From positions 1-64,000 of the forward strand of contig NZ_JAKRMU010000001.1 in NCBI RefSeq assembly GCF_022345965.1: a stretch of DNA of 64,000 bases, written 5' to 3'. Positions 20,043 to 28,932 of this stretch are shown here, piece after piece; the first letter of the stretch is position 1, and each line of letters begins with the position of its first letter. The notes under the pieces are model-generated. The model was given only the letters and a program-made list of their open reading frames with translations. It had not been told where the DNA came from and ran no database searches. Source of the stretch: Corynebacterium sp. ACRQK. Lineage in GTDB: Bacteria > Actinomycetota > Actinomycetes > Mycobacteriales > Mycobacteriaceae. The position numbers were made by a program, and so were the translations under genes.

Positions 20043-20771
20043 CTAGCGCAGCACCAGGATCCAGATAGCGATGTGGTGCAGCAGCGCCGCCAGGATCGTG
20101 GCGGCATGGAAGACCTCGTGGAACCCAAACCACCGCGGGGAGGGGTTGGGCCACTGCTTGGCGTAGATCACCGCGCCGAGGGAATACACGATCCCGCCCA
20201 GCAGCATCAGCAGGCTCACGGCTACGCCCAGCTGTTGGTAGTAGCCCACGGCGCCGATGGCAGCCAGCCAGCCGAGGGTGAGGTACGTGGTGGCATCCAG
20301 CCATCTCGGGTGATCAATCCACACCAAATTCAGTACCACTGCCGCGGTGGCAGCCAGCCAGCAGACGGCCAGGATCCATAAACCACCCGTGTTGAACCAA
20401 CCCCAGCCGGTGAACCATCGCGCGCCGAAAGCGCCGACTGTCACCGGCCCGTAGGTTCCGGCGATGAAGACTGCGATCATGGCATGGTCAGCACGCCGCC
20501 AGCTGTTTACCGCGCCCTCGGAGCGCCACGGCACGCGGTGGTAAAGCGCGCTCACGGTGAGCATCCCGGCCAGGCACAGTGCGTACAGCGCCGTGGCAAA
20601 GGTCATCCAGGACAAGTGGAACTTGGAGGCCGCGACGATAGTCAGTGCAGTTCCCATTCCACCGAAATACCAGGCCGCGGCGGTGTGCAACCGTCCGCGC
20701 ATATACGGACGTGGCCCGCGGTCGAACACCGGGCGAGGAGAATTCTTCGTTAGCACTTGAGTTTTATGCAC
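20043..20771 (-). CDS. TrhA/hemolysin III family membrane protein
   Basis: A 242-residue protein with about seven hydrophobic segments. Conserved family motifs are SALYHRVPW in the first third and HEVFHAATILAALLHHIAIW at the C-terminus, whose histidines form the metal site of the PAQR-like fold. Bacterial members have been named hemolysin III but are better described as membrane-homeostasis proteins (TrhA) that affect lipid composition and fluidity. It lies on the minus strand, tail to tail with cmk-der and 26 nt downstream of fhs, so it may be co-transcribed with fhs. Confidence 0.85.
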   Translation of the reverse strand: MHKTQVLTKNSPRPVFDRGPRPYMRGRLHTAAAWYFGGMGTALTIVAASKFHLSWMTFATALYALCLAGMLTVSALYHRVPWRSEGAVNSWRRADHAMIAVFIAGTYGPVTVGAFGARWFTGWGWFNTGGLWILAVCWLAATAAVVLNLVWIDHPRWLDATTYLTLGWLAAIGAVGYYQQLGVAVSLLMLLGGIVYSLGAVIYAKQWPNPSPRWFGFHEVFHAATILAALLHHIAIWILVLR

Positions 20772-20797
20772 GAAATAAAGCTTACGCCCTTTCGCTC

Positions 20798-22486
20798 TTA
20801 GAACAGCCCCGAAATAACCCCCTGCGCGTTCACATCGATGCGTTCGGCCGCGGGCTTCTTCGGCAGACCCGGCAGAGTCATCACGTCGCCCGTGAGCGCC
20901 ACGACAAAGCCGGCGCCGATGCGCGGCACCAGCTCGCGGACGTGCAGGGTGTGGCCGCTCGGCGCACCCAGGGTCTTGGGGTCATCGCTGAAGGAATACT
21001 GCGTCTTCGACACGCACACCGGCAGCTTGTCCCAGCCATTATCCTTCAGAAACGCCAGATCCTTCATGGCCTGCGGGCCGAACTGCACGTCCGCCGCACC
21101 GTAGATCTCCTTGGCAAGTGTACGCAGGGTGGCTTCCACGCCATCGACCGGCTGATAGATCTGGTGGCTGGAGCTGGGGGCGTCCTCACCAGAAACACCA
21201 TCGACGACCTCCAGCACCGCAGAGGCCAGATCCGCCGCGCCGGCACCGCCCTCGGCCCACACGTTGCACTCCACCACGCGCACGCCGAACTGCTCGCCCC
21301 AGTCGGCGACCTGAGCGCGCTCGGTGGCGGTGTCAGAGCTAAACAGGTTTAGCGCGACCACGGGTTCCACGCCGAACTTGCGGATGTTGCTGACGTGGCG
21401 CTCCAGGTTGGCCAGACCGGCCTTCAGCACGGAATCGCCGTTGTGCTTCAGCGAGCGAATGGTGGCCACCACGACCGTCGCGGCGACGTCGAGGCTACCG
21501 GCGCGGGACTTGATGTCGAAGAACTTCTCCGCGCCCAGGTCGCTGCCGAAACCGGCCTCGGTCAGCACAACCTCCGATAGATCCAGTGCCGTGGTGGTTG
21601 CGATCAGCGAATTGCAGCCGTGGGCGATGTTGGCGAAAGGCCCACCGTGCACCAGGGCAGGAGTACCACCCAGGGTTTGCACCAGGTTCGGGTTGATCGC
21701 GTCGCGCAGCAGGGCGGTGATAGCACCCGCGCACTTTAGGTCGCCCGCGGTGACAGGCTGGCGGTCATAAGTCTGACCCACCACGATGCGCCCGATGCGC
21801 TTCTTCAGGTCCTCCAAGTCGGTGGCCAGGCACAGGATAGCCATGATCTCGCTGGCCGCCGTGATGTCGAATCCTCCCTCGCGCGGAGTGCCCTGCCCCG
21901 GCCCGCCAAGGCCCGTGACCACGTGGCGCAGCGAGCGGTCATTGACGTCCAGGCAGCGCCGCCACGTCACGCGCCGCGGGTCGATGCCCAGGGCGTTGCC
22001 GTGCTGCACGTGGTTGTCGACAATGGCCGCCAGGGTGTTCGTCGCGGCGGTAATGGCGTGCATGTCGCCGGTGAAGTGCAGATTAATGTCCTCCATCGGC
22101 ACGATCTGCGCATAACCGCCGCCGGCCGCACCACCCTTGATGCCCATGACTGGCCCCTGGGACGGCTCGCGGATCGCCACCATCGTCTGGCGACCAGCCG
22201 CGCGCACCGCGTCCGCCAAGCCGATCAGCACGGTGGACTTGCCCTCACCTGCGGGGGTCGGGCTCATTGCGGTCACGAGCACGAGCTTGCCCTTTTTATT
22301 GACGCCCTCACGCTCCGCCCGCAAAGCGGGAACGTCGATCTTGGCCTTTGTCCGGCCGTAGGGGATCAAAGCGGCCTCTGGGATGCCGGCGCGCTCCGCG
22401 ATCGTGGTGATGGGCTCCAGAGTGTGGGCCTGTGCGATGTCGACGTCGCTCGGTTGGGGATTGCTGGATGCAGAAGAGTTAGTCAT
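20798..22486 (-). CDS. fhs: formate--tetrahydrofolate ligase
   Basis: A 562-residue enzyme that makes 10-formyl-tetrahydrofolate from formate, THF and ATP for purine and one-carbon metabolism. It has the N-terminal MSPTPAGEGKSTVLIGLADA-type P-loop (here TAMSPTPAGEGKSTVLIGL), REPSQGPVMGIKGGAAGGGY and FTGDMHAITAATN. Length is normal for the family. The start is ATG 22486 (MTNSSASSNPQ). It is divergent from gap with a 140-nt shared upstream region. Confidence 0.97.
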   Translation of the reverse strand: MTNSSASSNPQPSDVDIAQAHTLEPITTIAERAGIPEAALIPYGRTKAKIDVPALRAEREGVNKKGKLVLVTAMSPTPAGEGKSTVLIGLADAVRAAGRQTMVAIREPSQGPVMGIKGGAAGGGYAQIVPMEDINLHFTGDMHAITAATNTLAAIVDNHVQHGNALGIDPRRVTWRRCLDVNDRSLRHVVTGLGGPGQGTPREGGFDITAASEIMAILCLATDLEDLKKRIGRIVVGQTYDRQPVTAGDLKCAGAITALLRDAINPNLVQTLGGTPALVHGGPFANIAHGCNSLIATTTALDLSEVVLTEAGFGSDLGAEKFFDIKSRAGSLDVAATVVVATIRSLKHNGDSVLKAGLANLERHVSNIRKFGVEPVVALNLFSSDTATERAQVADWGEQFGVRVVECNVWAEGGAGAADLASAVLEVVDGVSGEDAPSSSHQIYQPVDGVEATLRTLAKEIYGAADVQFGPQAMKDLAFLKDNGWDKLPVCVSKTQYSFSDDPKTLGAPSGHTLHVRELVPRIGAGFVVALTGDVMTLPGLPKKPAAERIDVNAQGVISGLF

Positions 22487-22626
22487 ATTCCCAGAATAAA
22501 CATCTACCCCTTATCGCCCCCGTAATAGCGGGTGTAAGCGTGGGGGCAACTAGACTTCAGGGGGTAAGAGGGTAACCCCCCGAATATTCGCAAAACGATT
22601 ACTTCCAGTGAGGTAGTGAGGTATAG

Positions 22627-24093
22627 ATGACCGACAACGCACACACCAAGAGCGCTCTGCACAGCGATTGGAACGAGCGGCTGGCCCTGGCGCAGGAAAT
22701 GCTGCCTCTGATCAGCCGCCTGCACCGCGATAAGAACGTGGTGACTTCCATCTTCGGCCGGCTGCTTGTCAACGTCACCGATATTGACATCATCAAGTCC
22801 CACCGCTACGCCCGCCGTGTCGTGGAAAAAGAGCTGCCGCTGGAGCAGACCCTGCCCGTGCTGCGCGAGCTGGTGGAGATGAACCTGGGCACTGCCTCCA
22901 TCGATATTGGATCGCTGGCTAGCCGCTACAACAAGGACTCCGAGGGGCTGACCCTGCGCGAGTACCTGGAGCGTGAGCTGGCGGAAGTCATCGATGGCCC
23001 GGAGCAGGTCGAGCCCCGCGACATCGTCCTGTATGGCTTCGGCCGCATCGGCCGCCTGCTGGCCCGCATCCTGGTTGCCCGCGAGGCCACCTATGGTGGT
23101 GCGCGCCTGCGTGCCGTCGTCGTCCGTTCCAAGGGTGAGGGCGACCTGATCAAGCGTGCCTCTCTGCTGCGCCGCGACTCCGTCCACGGAGCCTTCGATG
23201 GCACCATCACCACGGACGAGGAAAACAACACGATCTGGGCCAACGGCACCCCGATCCGCATTATCTACGCCAACAACCCGGCGGAGATCGACTACACCGA
23301 ATACGGCATCAACGACGCAATCGTGGTGGACAACACTGGCGTGTGGCGCGACCGGGACGGCCTTTCTCAGCACCTGGAGGCCAAGGGCGTGGCCAAGGTT
23401 CTGCTGACCGCACCGGGCAAGGGCGATATTAAGAACATCGTCTACGGCATCAACCACGGCGACATCACTGAGGATGATCGCATTCTGTCTGCGGCGTCCT
23501 GTACTACCAACGGCATCACCCCGGTGCTGAAGGTCATCAACGACCGCTACGGCGTGGAGCACGGCCACGTGGAGACCGTACACTCCTTCACCAACGACCA
23601 GAACCTGATCGACAACTTCCACAAGGGCGATCGCCGTGGCCGCGCTGCAGGCCTGAACATGGTGCTCACCGCCACGGGCGCGGCAAAGGCCGTGGCTAAG
23701 GCTCTGCCGGAGTTCGCGGGCAAGCTGACGGGCAACGCTATTCGCGTTCCCACCCCGGACGTATCCATGGCAGTGCTGAACCTGACCCTGAACCAGGATG
23801 TTGAGGCCGACGAGGTGAACAACTTCCTGCGCCGGGTCTCCCTGCACTCCACGCTGCGCCAGCAGATCGACTTCATTAAGTCCCCGGAGGTCGTCTCCAC
23901 CGACTTCGTCGGTACTACCCACGCGGGCATCGTCGACGGCCTGGCCACCATTGCCAACGGCAACCACCTGGTGCTGTATGTCTGGTACGACAACGAGTTC
24001 GGCTACTCGAACCAGGTGATCCGCATTGTCGAGGAGATCGCCGGCGTACGCCCGCGCGTGCTGCCGCAGCGTGCCGCTGCACAGGACCTGTAG
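22627..24093 (+). CDS. gap: long-type glyceraldehyde-3-phosphate dehydrogenase (GapB/Gap2-like)
   Basis: A 488-residue enzyme, longer than the usual 335 because of an N-terminal extension of about 130 residues (RLHRDKNVVTSIFGRLLVN). The Rossmann start YGFGRIGRLLARIL is near residue 138. The catalytic Cys is in SAASCTTNGITPVL near residue 292, and WYDNEFGYSNQVIRIV closes the domain. This resembles the corynebacterial second GAPDH (GapB type), suggested to act in gluconeogenesis with NADP preference, as opposed to glycolytic GapA. A TAGACT element lies in the divergent region near 22550. The cofactor cannot be read directly from sequence. Confidence 0.92.
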   Translation: MTDNAHTKSALHSDWNERLALAQEMLPLISRLHRDKNVVTSIFGRLLVNVTDIDIIKSHRYARRVVEKELPLEQTLPVLRELVEMNLGTASIDIGSLASRYNKDSEGLTLREYLERELAEVIDGPEQVEPRDIVLYGFGRIGRLLARILVAREATYGGARLRAVVVRSKGEGDLIKRASLLRRDSVHGAFDGTITTDEENNTIWANGTPIRIIYANNPAEIDYTEYGINDAIVVDNTGVWRDRDGLSQHLEAKGVAKVLLTAPGKGDIKNIVYGINHGDITEDDRILSAASCTTNGITPVLKVINDRYGVEHGHVETVHSFTNDQNLIDNFHKGDRRGRAAGLNMVLTATGAAKAVAKALPEFAGKLTGNAIRVPTPDVSMAVLNLTLNQDVEADEVNNFLRRVSLHSTLRQQIDFIKSPEVVSTDFVGTTHAGIVDGLATIANGNHLVLYVWYDNEFGYSNQVIRIVEEIAGVRPRVLPQRAAAQDL

Positions 24094-24116
24094 TAGTTAC
24101 TAGTGCTGGTGCTGGG

Positions 24117-25745
24117 TTATAGCAGCATCAGCAGGAGCATCTGGCAGCCGATAATCTTGCCGATCATCGCTGCCGGGTACACGGTGGCGTAGCCACGCAT
24201 GGGCAGCTCCGTGTCCGCCTGATCGTTGAGATAACTAATCACCGCGGGGTTGGTAGAGACGCCCGCGGCCATGCCCATCGCCTCGTCCCACTTCAGACGT
24301 AGCAGCCACATGCCGACAAGGCCACAGACGATGGCTGAGGTCACGGTGATGATGAAGCCGAGGGCGATGTAGTTGAGGGACGTGATGTCCGTCAGTGCGT
24401 CGCGGAAACCCGTGCCCGCGATGGTGCCCACGCCAGCCAGGAAGATGGCCAGACCCAGGCTGCTGAGGGCCTTGTTGGCGTGATAAGGGATTTGCCACCC
24501 AATGGGGTCGGTGCGGGCAAGTGCTCCAAAGATGAGACCCATGACGATCGGGCCGCCACCGAAGCCCAGGTTGAGCGTGGTGCCGCCGGGCAGGGGGATG
24601 GGGATTGCACCGATGAGCAGACCGATGGCCAAGCCCAAAGTGAAGGGCAGCAGGTTAACGTCCGCCAGGGAGCGTTCGGAATCGCCCAGGAACTGGGAGA
24701 CCTCGTCGATGCGGTGCTTGGGGGTCACCACTCGCACGCGATCGGAGTAGTGGAGCACGTCGTCCGGGCCGGGAACTAGGTCTTCGTCGCCGCGACGGAT
24801 GCGGGCAATGATGAAACCATGGCTGATCGGGTCGATGTCTTTGATGCTGCGCCCGGCGATGCTGGGGTTAGAGACGGTGATGCGGCGGTAGCCGATGTAG
24901 GAGCTATCCACGTCGATGTCGACCTGCTCGCCGAGCGCGGCCGTGGCCTTGTCTAAGGAGTTCGGCGTACCGGTGATCACCACGATCATGCCGGGGTATA
25001 CCTCCGCATCCGGGTAGGCCAGCTTGTGATCCTTTTCCTGAACGTCCTCGGTGGCGTGGTGGGGGCGAACCAAACGGGTGACGATGATCTTCGCATTCGC
25101 GATGGTGCGCAGGTCGCGCACGCAGCCTTCGATGCCGTCGCGTAGGCGTACGCCGCGGTGCTCCAGCGGCGCATGCAGCACCCCCTCGTCGATGGCGTCC
25201 TGGCGGTGGTCGACCTTCAAGAGCTTGGTTCCGATGGCAGCAACGGCGATGGCGCCGAGCACACCGCCGGGGTAGGCCAGGGAGTAGCCGACGACCGGGG
25301 CGGCGGCCAGCTCTGGGTGGGTGCCTTCCAGCATGTCCACCACGGCCGCCATGCCGGGGGTGGATGTCAGCGCGGCGGCGAAGGAACCGGTGGCCGTGGC
25401 GGCCTCGACGCCGAAGAGTGGCACCAACAGCCACGTCATGCCCATTAGGCCGACGAGTAGCACCACAACGAAGAGGATCATGCGCCAGCCGCGCTCGCGG
25501 AAGTCGGCGAAGAAGGCGTGCCCGGCTGTCAGGCCGATGGCGTAGACGAAGACTGCCAGGCCGAATTGGAAAATAATAGGGGGCAGCTGGATGTTGGGGT
25601 CCGCCGTGGAGAAGGCAATGGCGACGAAGAGAATCGCCGCGGTGCCCAGCGACATGCCGCCGAGGCGGATCTTGCCGATGGCGAAACCGAGGGCGAGGAT
25701 AATGACTAGAGCGATCAGCGGGTTTTCAGCAAGGAATGCCAGCAT
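24117..25745 (-). CDS. AAE-family transporter, SucE-like organic acid exporter
   Basis: A 542-residue membrane protein of the aspartate:alanine exchanger family. Five N-terminal membrane segments (first MLAFLAENPLIALVIILALG) and six C-terminal segments flank two soluble TrkA-C domains (about residues 195-355). Duplicated motifs GLAVFVYAIGLTAG and GLAIFLAGVGTIAGTGF occur in the two halves, as do AALTSTPGMAAVVD and GVSTNPAVISYLND. Length and spacing match C. glutamicum SucE1, a succinate exporter, and this is the best guess; the exact substrate is uncertain. A hairpin terminator separates it from a tiny upstream gene on the same strand. Confidence 0.85.
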   Translation of the reverse strand: MLAFLAENPLIALVIILALGFAIGKIRLGGMSLGTAAILFVAIAFSTADPNIQLPPIIFQFGLAVFVYAIGLTAGHAFFADFRERGWRMILFVVVLLVGLMGMTWLLVPLFGVEAATATGSFAAALTSTPGMAAVVDMLEGTHPELAAAPVVGYSLAYPGGVLGAIAVAAIGTKLLKVDHRQDAIDEGVLHAPLEHRGVRLRDGIEGCVRDLRTIANAKIIVTRLVRPHHATEDVQEKDHKLAYPDAEVYPGMIVVITGTPNSLDKATAALGEQVDIDVDSSYIGYRRITVSNPSIAGRSIKDIDPISHGFIIARIRRGDEDLVPGPDDVLHYSDRVRVVTPKHRIDEVSQFLGDSERSLADVNLLPFTLGLAIGLLIGAIPIPLPGGTTLNLGFGGGPIVMGLIFGALARTDPIGWQIPYHANKALSSLGLAIFLAGVGTIAGTGFRDALTDITSLNYIALGFIITVTSAIVCGLVGMWLLRLKWDEAMGMAAGVSTNPAVISYLNDQADTELPMRGYATVYPAAMIGKIIGCQMLLLMLL

Positions 25746-25766
25746 GCTCTTGATCCTATAGAGAAA

Positions 25767-25793
25767 TCCCCGCTCACACGAGGTGAGCGGGGA
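25767..25793 (-). terminator. hairpin terminator/attenuator between the 30-aa peptide gene and the exporter
   Basis: A perfect 10-bp stem, TCCCCGCTCA (25767-25776) with TGAGCGGGGA (25784-25793), surrounds a 7-nt loop. In minus-strand reading it follows the peptide gene stop by 44 nt and is followed by TTTCTCTA. The short T-run makes full termination uncertain; partial readthrough into the exporter gene at 25745 is possible. Confidence 0.65.
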
Positions 25794-25836
25794 CCCAAGA
25801 GAAACCTCAGATTAGGACTTTCTGAGTGGTCGGTTT

Positions 25837-25929
25837 TTACTTGCCGGAGATCAGGCCAGCCAGGCCGGCGAGTGCGCCGCCGATCAGCTCAACGAGACCC
25901 TGGAAGAAGCCTGCAATCAGTTCAATCAT
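25837..25929 (-). CDS. 30-residue amphipathic peptide
   Basis: A 31-codon frame encodes a very hydrophobic peptide beginning MIELIAGFFQGLVELIGG, continuing through ALAGLAGLI and ending in SGK. The heptad-like spacing of Leu/Ile with Gly/Ala and two acidic residues would make one amphipathic helix. AAAGGAT lies 8-9 nt before the ATG, a good ribosome site, and a hairpin terminator follows, so a real transcript is plausible. Small helical peptides of this kind in corynebacteria include cell-wall channel-forming porins (PorA/PorH group), and similar ones elsewhere are phenol-soluble-modulin-like; neither identity is proven. It is too short for routine gene callers. Confidence 0.6.
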   Translation of the reverse strand: MIELIAGFFQGLVELIGGALAGLAGLISGK

Positions 25930-25980
25930 GGGAGTGATCCTTTCAGTGTGTAGTGTCGGGCGCTAGGGAATTTTGTGGGT

Positions 25981-26004
25981 TTGTTAGCGCCTTCACACTA
26001 ACAA
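25981..26004. promoter_or_regulatory. inverted repeat upstream of the peptide gene
   Basis: TTGTTAG (25981-25987) is repeated inverted as CTAACAA (25998-26004) with a 10-bp spacer. The 24-bp element lies 52 nt upstream of the peptide ATG and 114 nt upstream of the ABC-class ATPase ATG, in an AT-rich divergent region. This is the geometry of a dimeric repressor operator. No known consensus matches it convincingly. Confidence 0.45.
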
Positions 26005-26117
26005 TCGTTTGGGGTCTCTAAGCGTTACGCCCTAGATACAATTTTTTCGAGAAAATTGTGAAAGACGTTCTTTTCGGAGGTGAGAGCCAGAAAAGAATTT
26101 TCCCTACGCTAGGGTAC

Positions 26118-27794
26118 ATGGCACGAATCACTCTCTCGGATCTCTTTACTCGCACCAAGAGCCTCGACGGCGCGGGCTACGGCGCCTACAAGAAGCTGAA
26201 AGGCGCCTATAGCGAACCGGATCTAACGGTTTCTATCGACCGCGTGCAGGCCGATCCTTACGCTAGCCCCTCCAAGGTGCGGCTCATCCTTTCCATGAAG
26301 GCTGCGGGCATCCCACAGCACCTCGTTGACGATGCCACCGGCAGAGTAGCGGTAGCCGACTTCCTGGCCCGGCGGATTCAAGCCGAGTCCCACCGCTCGC
26401 GCAACGTCCACATCGGCGACATCGGTCAGCAGGTCCTCGAACGTACTCACGTGCTGGTCACCCCTGATCGCGTGGAGGCCCGCCTGCTCGTAGGCCTTCC
26501 GGCCAAAGGCCGCCGTATCCTGGGCCGCCAGGCCGCACACCTGCTGGCCGATGACTTGCCGCAGCTCGCCGACGACTGCCTGCGCCACGATCGTTTCGCT
26601 CCCGCCGATGTGCAGGCCCTCGAAGATCACGTGGCACTCCTGCGCGACCAGGAAGCCCTTCGCGCCCAGCTGAAATCTCGCAAGCTCGTCGCCTTCGTCG
26701 GCAACGGCGCGATCCTCCCGCGCGCTGCGGGGGATAGCGACCGCCCACTCGCCGCTAACCAGGCCACGACCTTCGAATCCCCGGAATCGCTTTCCCAAAC
26801 CTTCGAACTCCCCAGCGGCCGCATCGTCACGGGCATGGGTATCCCGGAGGGGCTCACCGTGATCGTCGGCGGTGGCTACCACGGCAAGTCCACGCTCCTG
26901 CGCGCCCTGGAGCACGGCATCTACCCTCATATTTCCGGCGATGGCCGCGAGTGGGTGATCTCCCGTGCCGACGTCGCTAGCGTGCGCGCCGAGGATGGCC
27001 GCCCCATCACTGATGACGACATTTCGCCGTTCATCACCAACCTGCCCACTGGCGCCGACACGCGCCACTTCACCACCACGAACGCCTCGGGCTCCACCTC
27101 CCAGGCCGCCAATGTCGTCGAAGCGCATGCCGCCGGCGCCTCCGCGCTGCTCATCGACGAGGACACCTCTGCCACCAACTTCATGATCCGCGACCGGCTC
27201 ATGCAGTGCCTCGTACCGAACAACAAGGAGCCCATCACCCCGTTTGTGCAGCGCGTTCGTTCTTTATATGACGCCACCTCGGTCTCGACTGTCCTGATCG
27301 CTGGTGGCTCGGGTGCCTATCTGCGGCTGGGCGATACGGTCATTGCGATGGATGCCTACCGTCCCAGCGAGGTGACCGCACGTGCTCATGAGATCGCGCG
27401 GGAGGGGGAAGCACCGGAAGATGCAGGGGAGTTCCGCCATATCACTGCGGAGCGTGTCCCGGCATGCGGAACCCTGTCTTCCCGTAAGCCTCCGAAGCCA
27501 CGCGGTCTGTCTACAATCAGCGTGGACCGCTCCGATATTGACCTGAGCGCTGTCGGGCAGCTAGTTGCCCCGTCTCAGACGGCGGCGATCGCGGCGGCTC
27601 TGGCGTGGTTGTCCAAGAACGCCGATGGCCAGACCCCGCTGGTGGATCTGGTTGCTCGTTTGGAGCGGCAGATCACCGAGAAGGGCCTGGCCGTGTTGGT
27701 TCCGGGGCGTGATCACCCCGGCCACCTGAGCCGCCCGCGAGGGGCAGAGATCCTGGCTGCGGCAAACCGCTACCGGGAGCTCAAGCTCACCTAG
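26118..27794 (+). CDS. predicted ATPase of the ABC class (COG3044 type)
   Basis: A 558-residue soluble ATPase starting at ATG 26118 (MARITLSDLFTRTKSLDG); an upstream in-frame GTG at 26058 would add 20 atypical residues. The P-loop is VIVGGGYHGKSTLLRALEHG near residue 275, followed by the family-specific GDGREWVISRADVASVRAEDGR. Walker B-like ASALLIDEDTSATNFMIRD is near residue 350, and STVLIAGGSGAYLRLGD follows. This matches the Pfam ABC_ATPase family, a lone ATPase without a membrane partner whose role is unknown. Its last codons overlap the stop of the convergent GDPD gene by 4 nt. Confidence 0.88.
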   Translation: MARITLSDLFTRTKSLDGAGYGAYKKLKGAYSEPDLTVSIDRVQADPYASPSKVRLILSMKAAGIPQHLVDDATGRVAVADFLARRIQAESHRSRNVHIGDIGQQVLERTHVLVTPDRVEARLLVGLPAKGRRILGRQAAHLLADDLPQLADDCLRHDRFAPADVQALEDHVALLRDQEALRAQLKSRKLVAFVGNGAILPRAAGDSDRPLAANQATTFESPESLSQTFELPSGRIVTGMGIPEGLTVIVGGGYHGKSTLLRALEHGIYPHISGDGREWVISRADVASVRAEDGRPITDDDISPFITNLPTGADTRHFTTTNASGSTSQAANVVEAHAAGASALLIDEDTSATNFMIRDRLMQCLVPNNKEPITPFVQRVRSLYDATSVSTVLIAGGSGAYLRLGDTVIAMDAYRPSEVTARAHEIAREGEAPEDAGEFRHITAERVPACGTLSSRKPPKPRGLSTISVDRSDIDLSAVGQLVAPSQTAAIAAALAWLSKNADGQTPLVDLVARLERQITEKGLAVLVPGRDHPGHLSRPRGAEILAAANRYRELKLT

Positions 27795-28834
27795 AGAACC
27801 TGGAGCTTGTTCTCCTTGAGAACCTCCATGCCACGGGTCGGATAGTCGGTGATCAGACCGTCGACCTTCGCGTCAATCATCGCCTGCATGTCGGGCTTCT
27901 CGTTGACGGTCCACGGCAGAACCTGCAGGCCAGCCTCGTGGGCAGAGGCCACGCTTTCCGGGGTGACCAGCTTGTAGTGCGGAGACAGGAACTCCGCGCC
28001 CAGCTGGGTCGCGGCCTTGTTTACGTCGCCGCCAACCTTGTCGTAGTCAACGTCGCCGATCCACTGGGAGCCGGACTTCCACGTGGTGGCGTCATAAAGA
28101 AGGGCCAGAGAGATATCCGGCTGTGCCTCGCGTACCAGCGGCAACGAGCGCCAGTCGAAGGACTGGATGGTGGTGCGGGATGTCGCCTTGTTATCGCGGA
28201 CAACCGGCAGGATCGCGTCGACGAATTCTTGCGGGGTGGCGGACTTCTCGCGCTCCTCTGCCTCGATCTTGGTTTCGATGTTGAAGCGCATCTGCGGGTC
28301 GGCAGCGGCGATCTCGAACACGTCCTGCAGCTGTAGCAGCTTGTTTTCTTCCTCGGCCTTCGCATCCGGGAAGTCCTTTAACACCTTGTTGCAGTTCAAG
28401 GTCTGCAGCTGCTTCCAGTTCAGCTCGTGGACGAGCTTACCCACGTAGGGGAACTCCGGGTCATTTTCGGTGGCGGGCTTGGTGTCGGTGCACTTGTCGG
28501 CCTGGATCTCCGGGTCGTGCCAAACAACTGGGGTACCATCCTCGGCCATCACGATGTCCAGTTCCAGGGTGGATACGCCCATCTTCACGGACTCTTCGAA
28601 TGCCTTGCGGGATTGCTCGGTGTGCTCGCCGCGGCCACCACGGTGGGACTGCAAGTCGAAGCCCTGTGGCTCTTTTGGCTGGGGCTGGGAGGATCCGGCG
28701 ATGGAGGAGCCGAAGCCAAAGGAGGATCCGGCGATGGAGCCCTGCGCGGCAGCTGCGGTGCCGGCGGAACCGAGGGAAACGATGGCGGCCACTGCTGCGG
28801 CAGCGGTCTTGCGCCAGGTGAGGGATGTCTTCAT
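27791..28834 (-). CDS. glpQ: secreted glycerophosphodiester phosphodiesterase
   Basis: A 347-residue exported protein. The Sec signal has a basic start (MKTSLTWRK), a hydrophobic stretch AAAAVAAIVSLGSAG and an AAAAQG cleavage region. A short linker with a repeated GSSIAGSS/GSIAGSSFGF element follows. The GDPD motifs are SHRGGRGEHTEQS near residue 64 and LELDIVMAEDGTPVVWHDPE near residue 92. It hydrolyses glycerophosphodiesters to glycerol-3-phosphate and alcohols outside the membrane, a source of carbon and phosphate from host phospholipids. AGGAAAGC precedes the ATG. One-gene unit, convergent with the ATPase gene. Confidence 0.92.
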   Translation of the reverse strand: MKTSLTWRKTAAAAVAAIVSLGSAGTAAAAQGSIAGSSFGFGSSIAGSSQPQPKEPQGFDLQSHRGGRGEHTEQSRKAFEESVKMGVSTLELDIVMAEDGTPVVWHDPEIQADKCTDTKPATENDPEFPYVGKLVHELNWKQLQTLNCNKVLKDFPDAKAEEENKLLQLQDVFEIAAADPQMRFNIETKIEAEEREKSATPQEFVDAILPVVRDNKATSRTTIQSFDWRSLPLVREAQPDISLALLYDATTWKSGSQWIGDVDYDKVGGDVNKAATQLGAEFLSPHYKLVTPESVASAHEAGLQVLPWTVNEKPDMQAMIDAKVDGLITDYPTRGMEVLKENKLQVL

Positions 28835-28932
28835 GCTTTCCTAACTGCGAGTCTTCTTGTCTAAGGATCATGTGCCTAATGCGAGACAACGCACATAAAT
28901 TTAACAAGGATTCAGCTACTCGGCAGCGCGTG

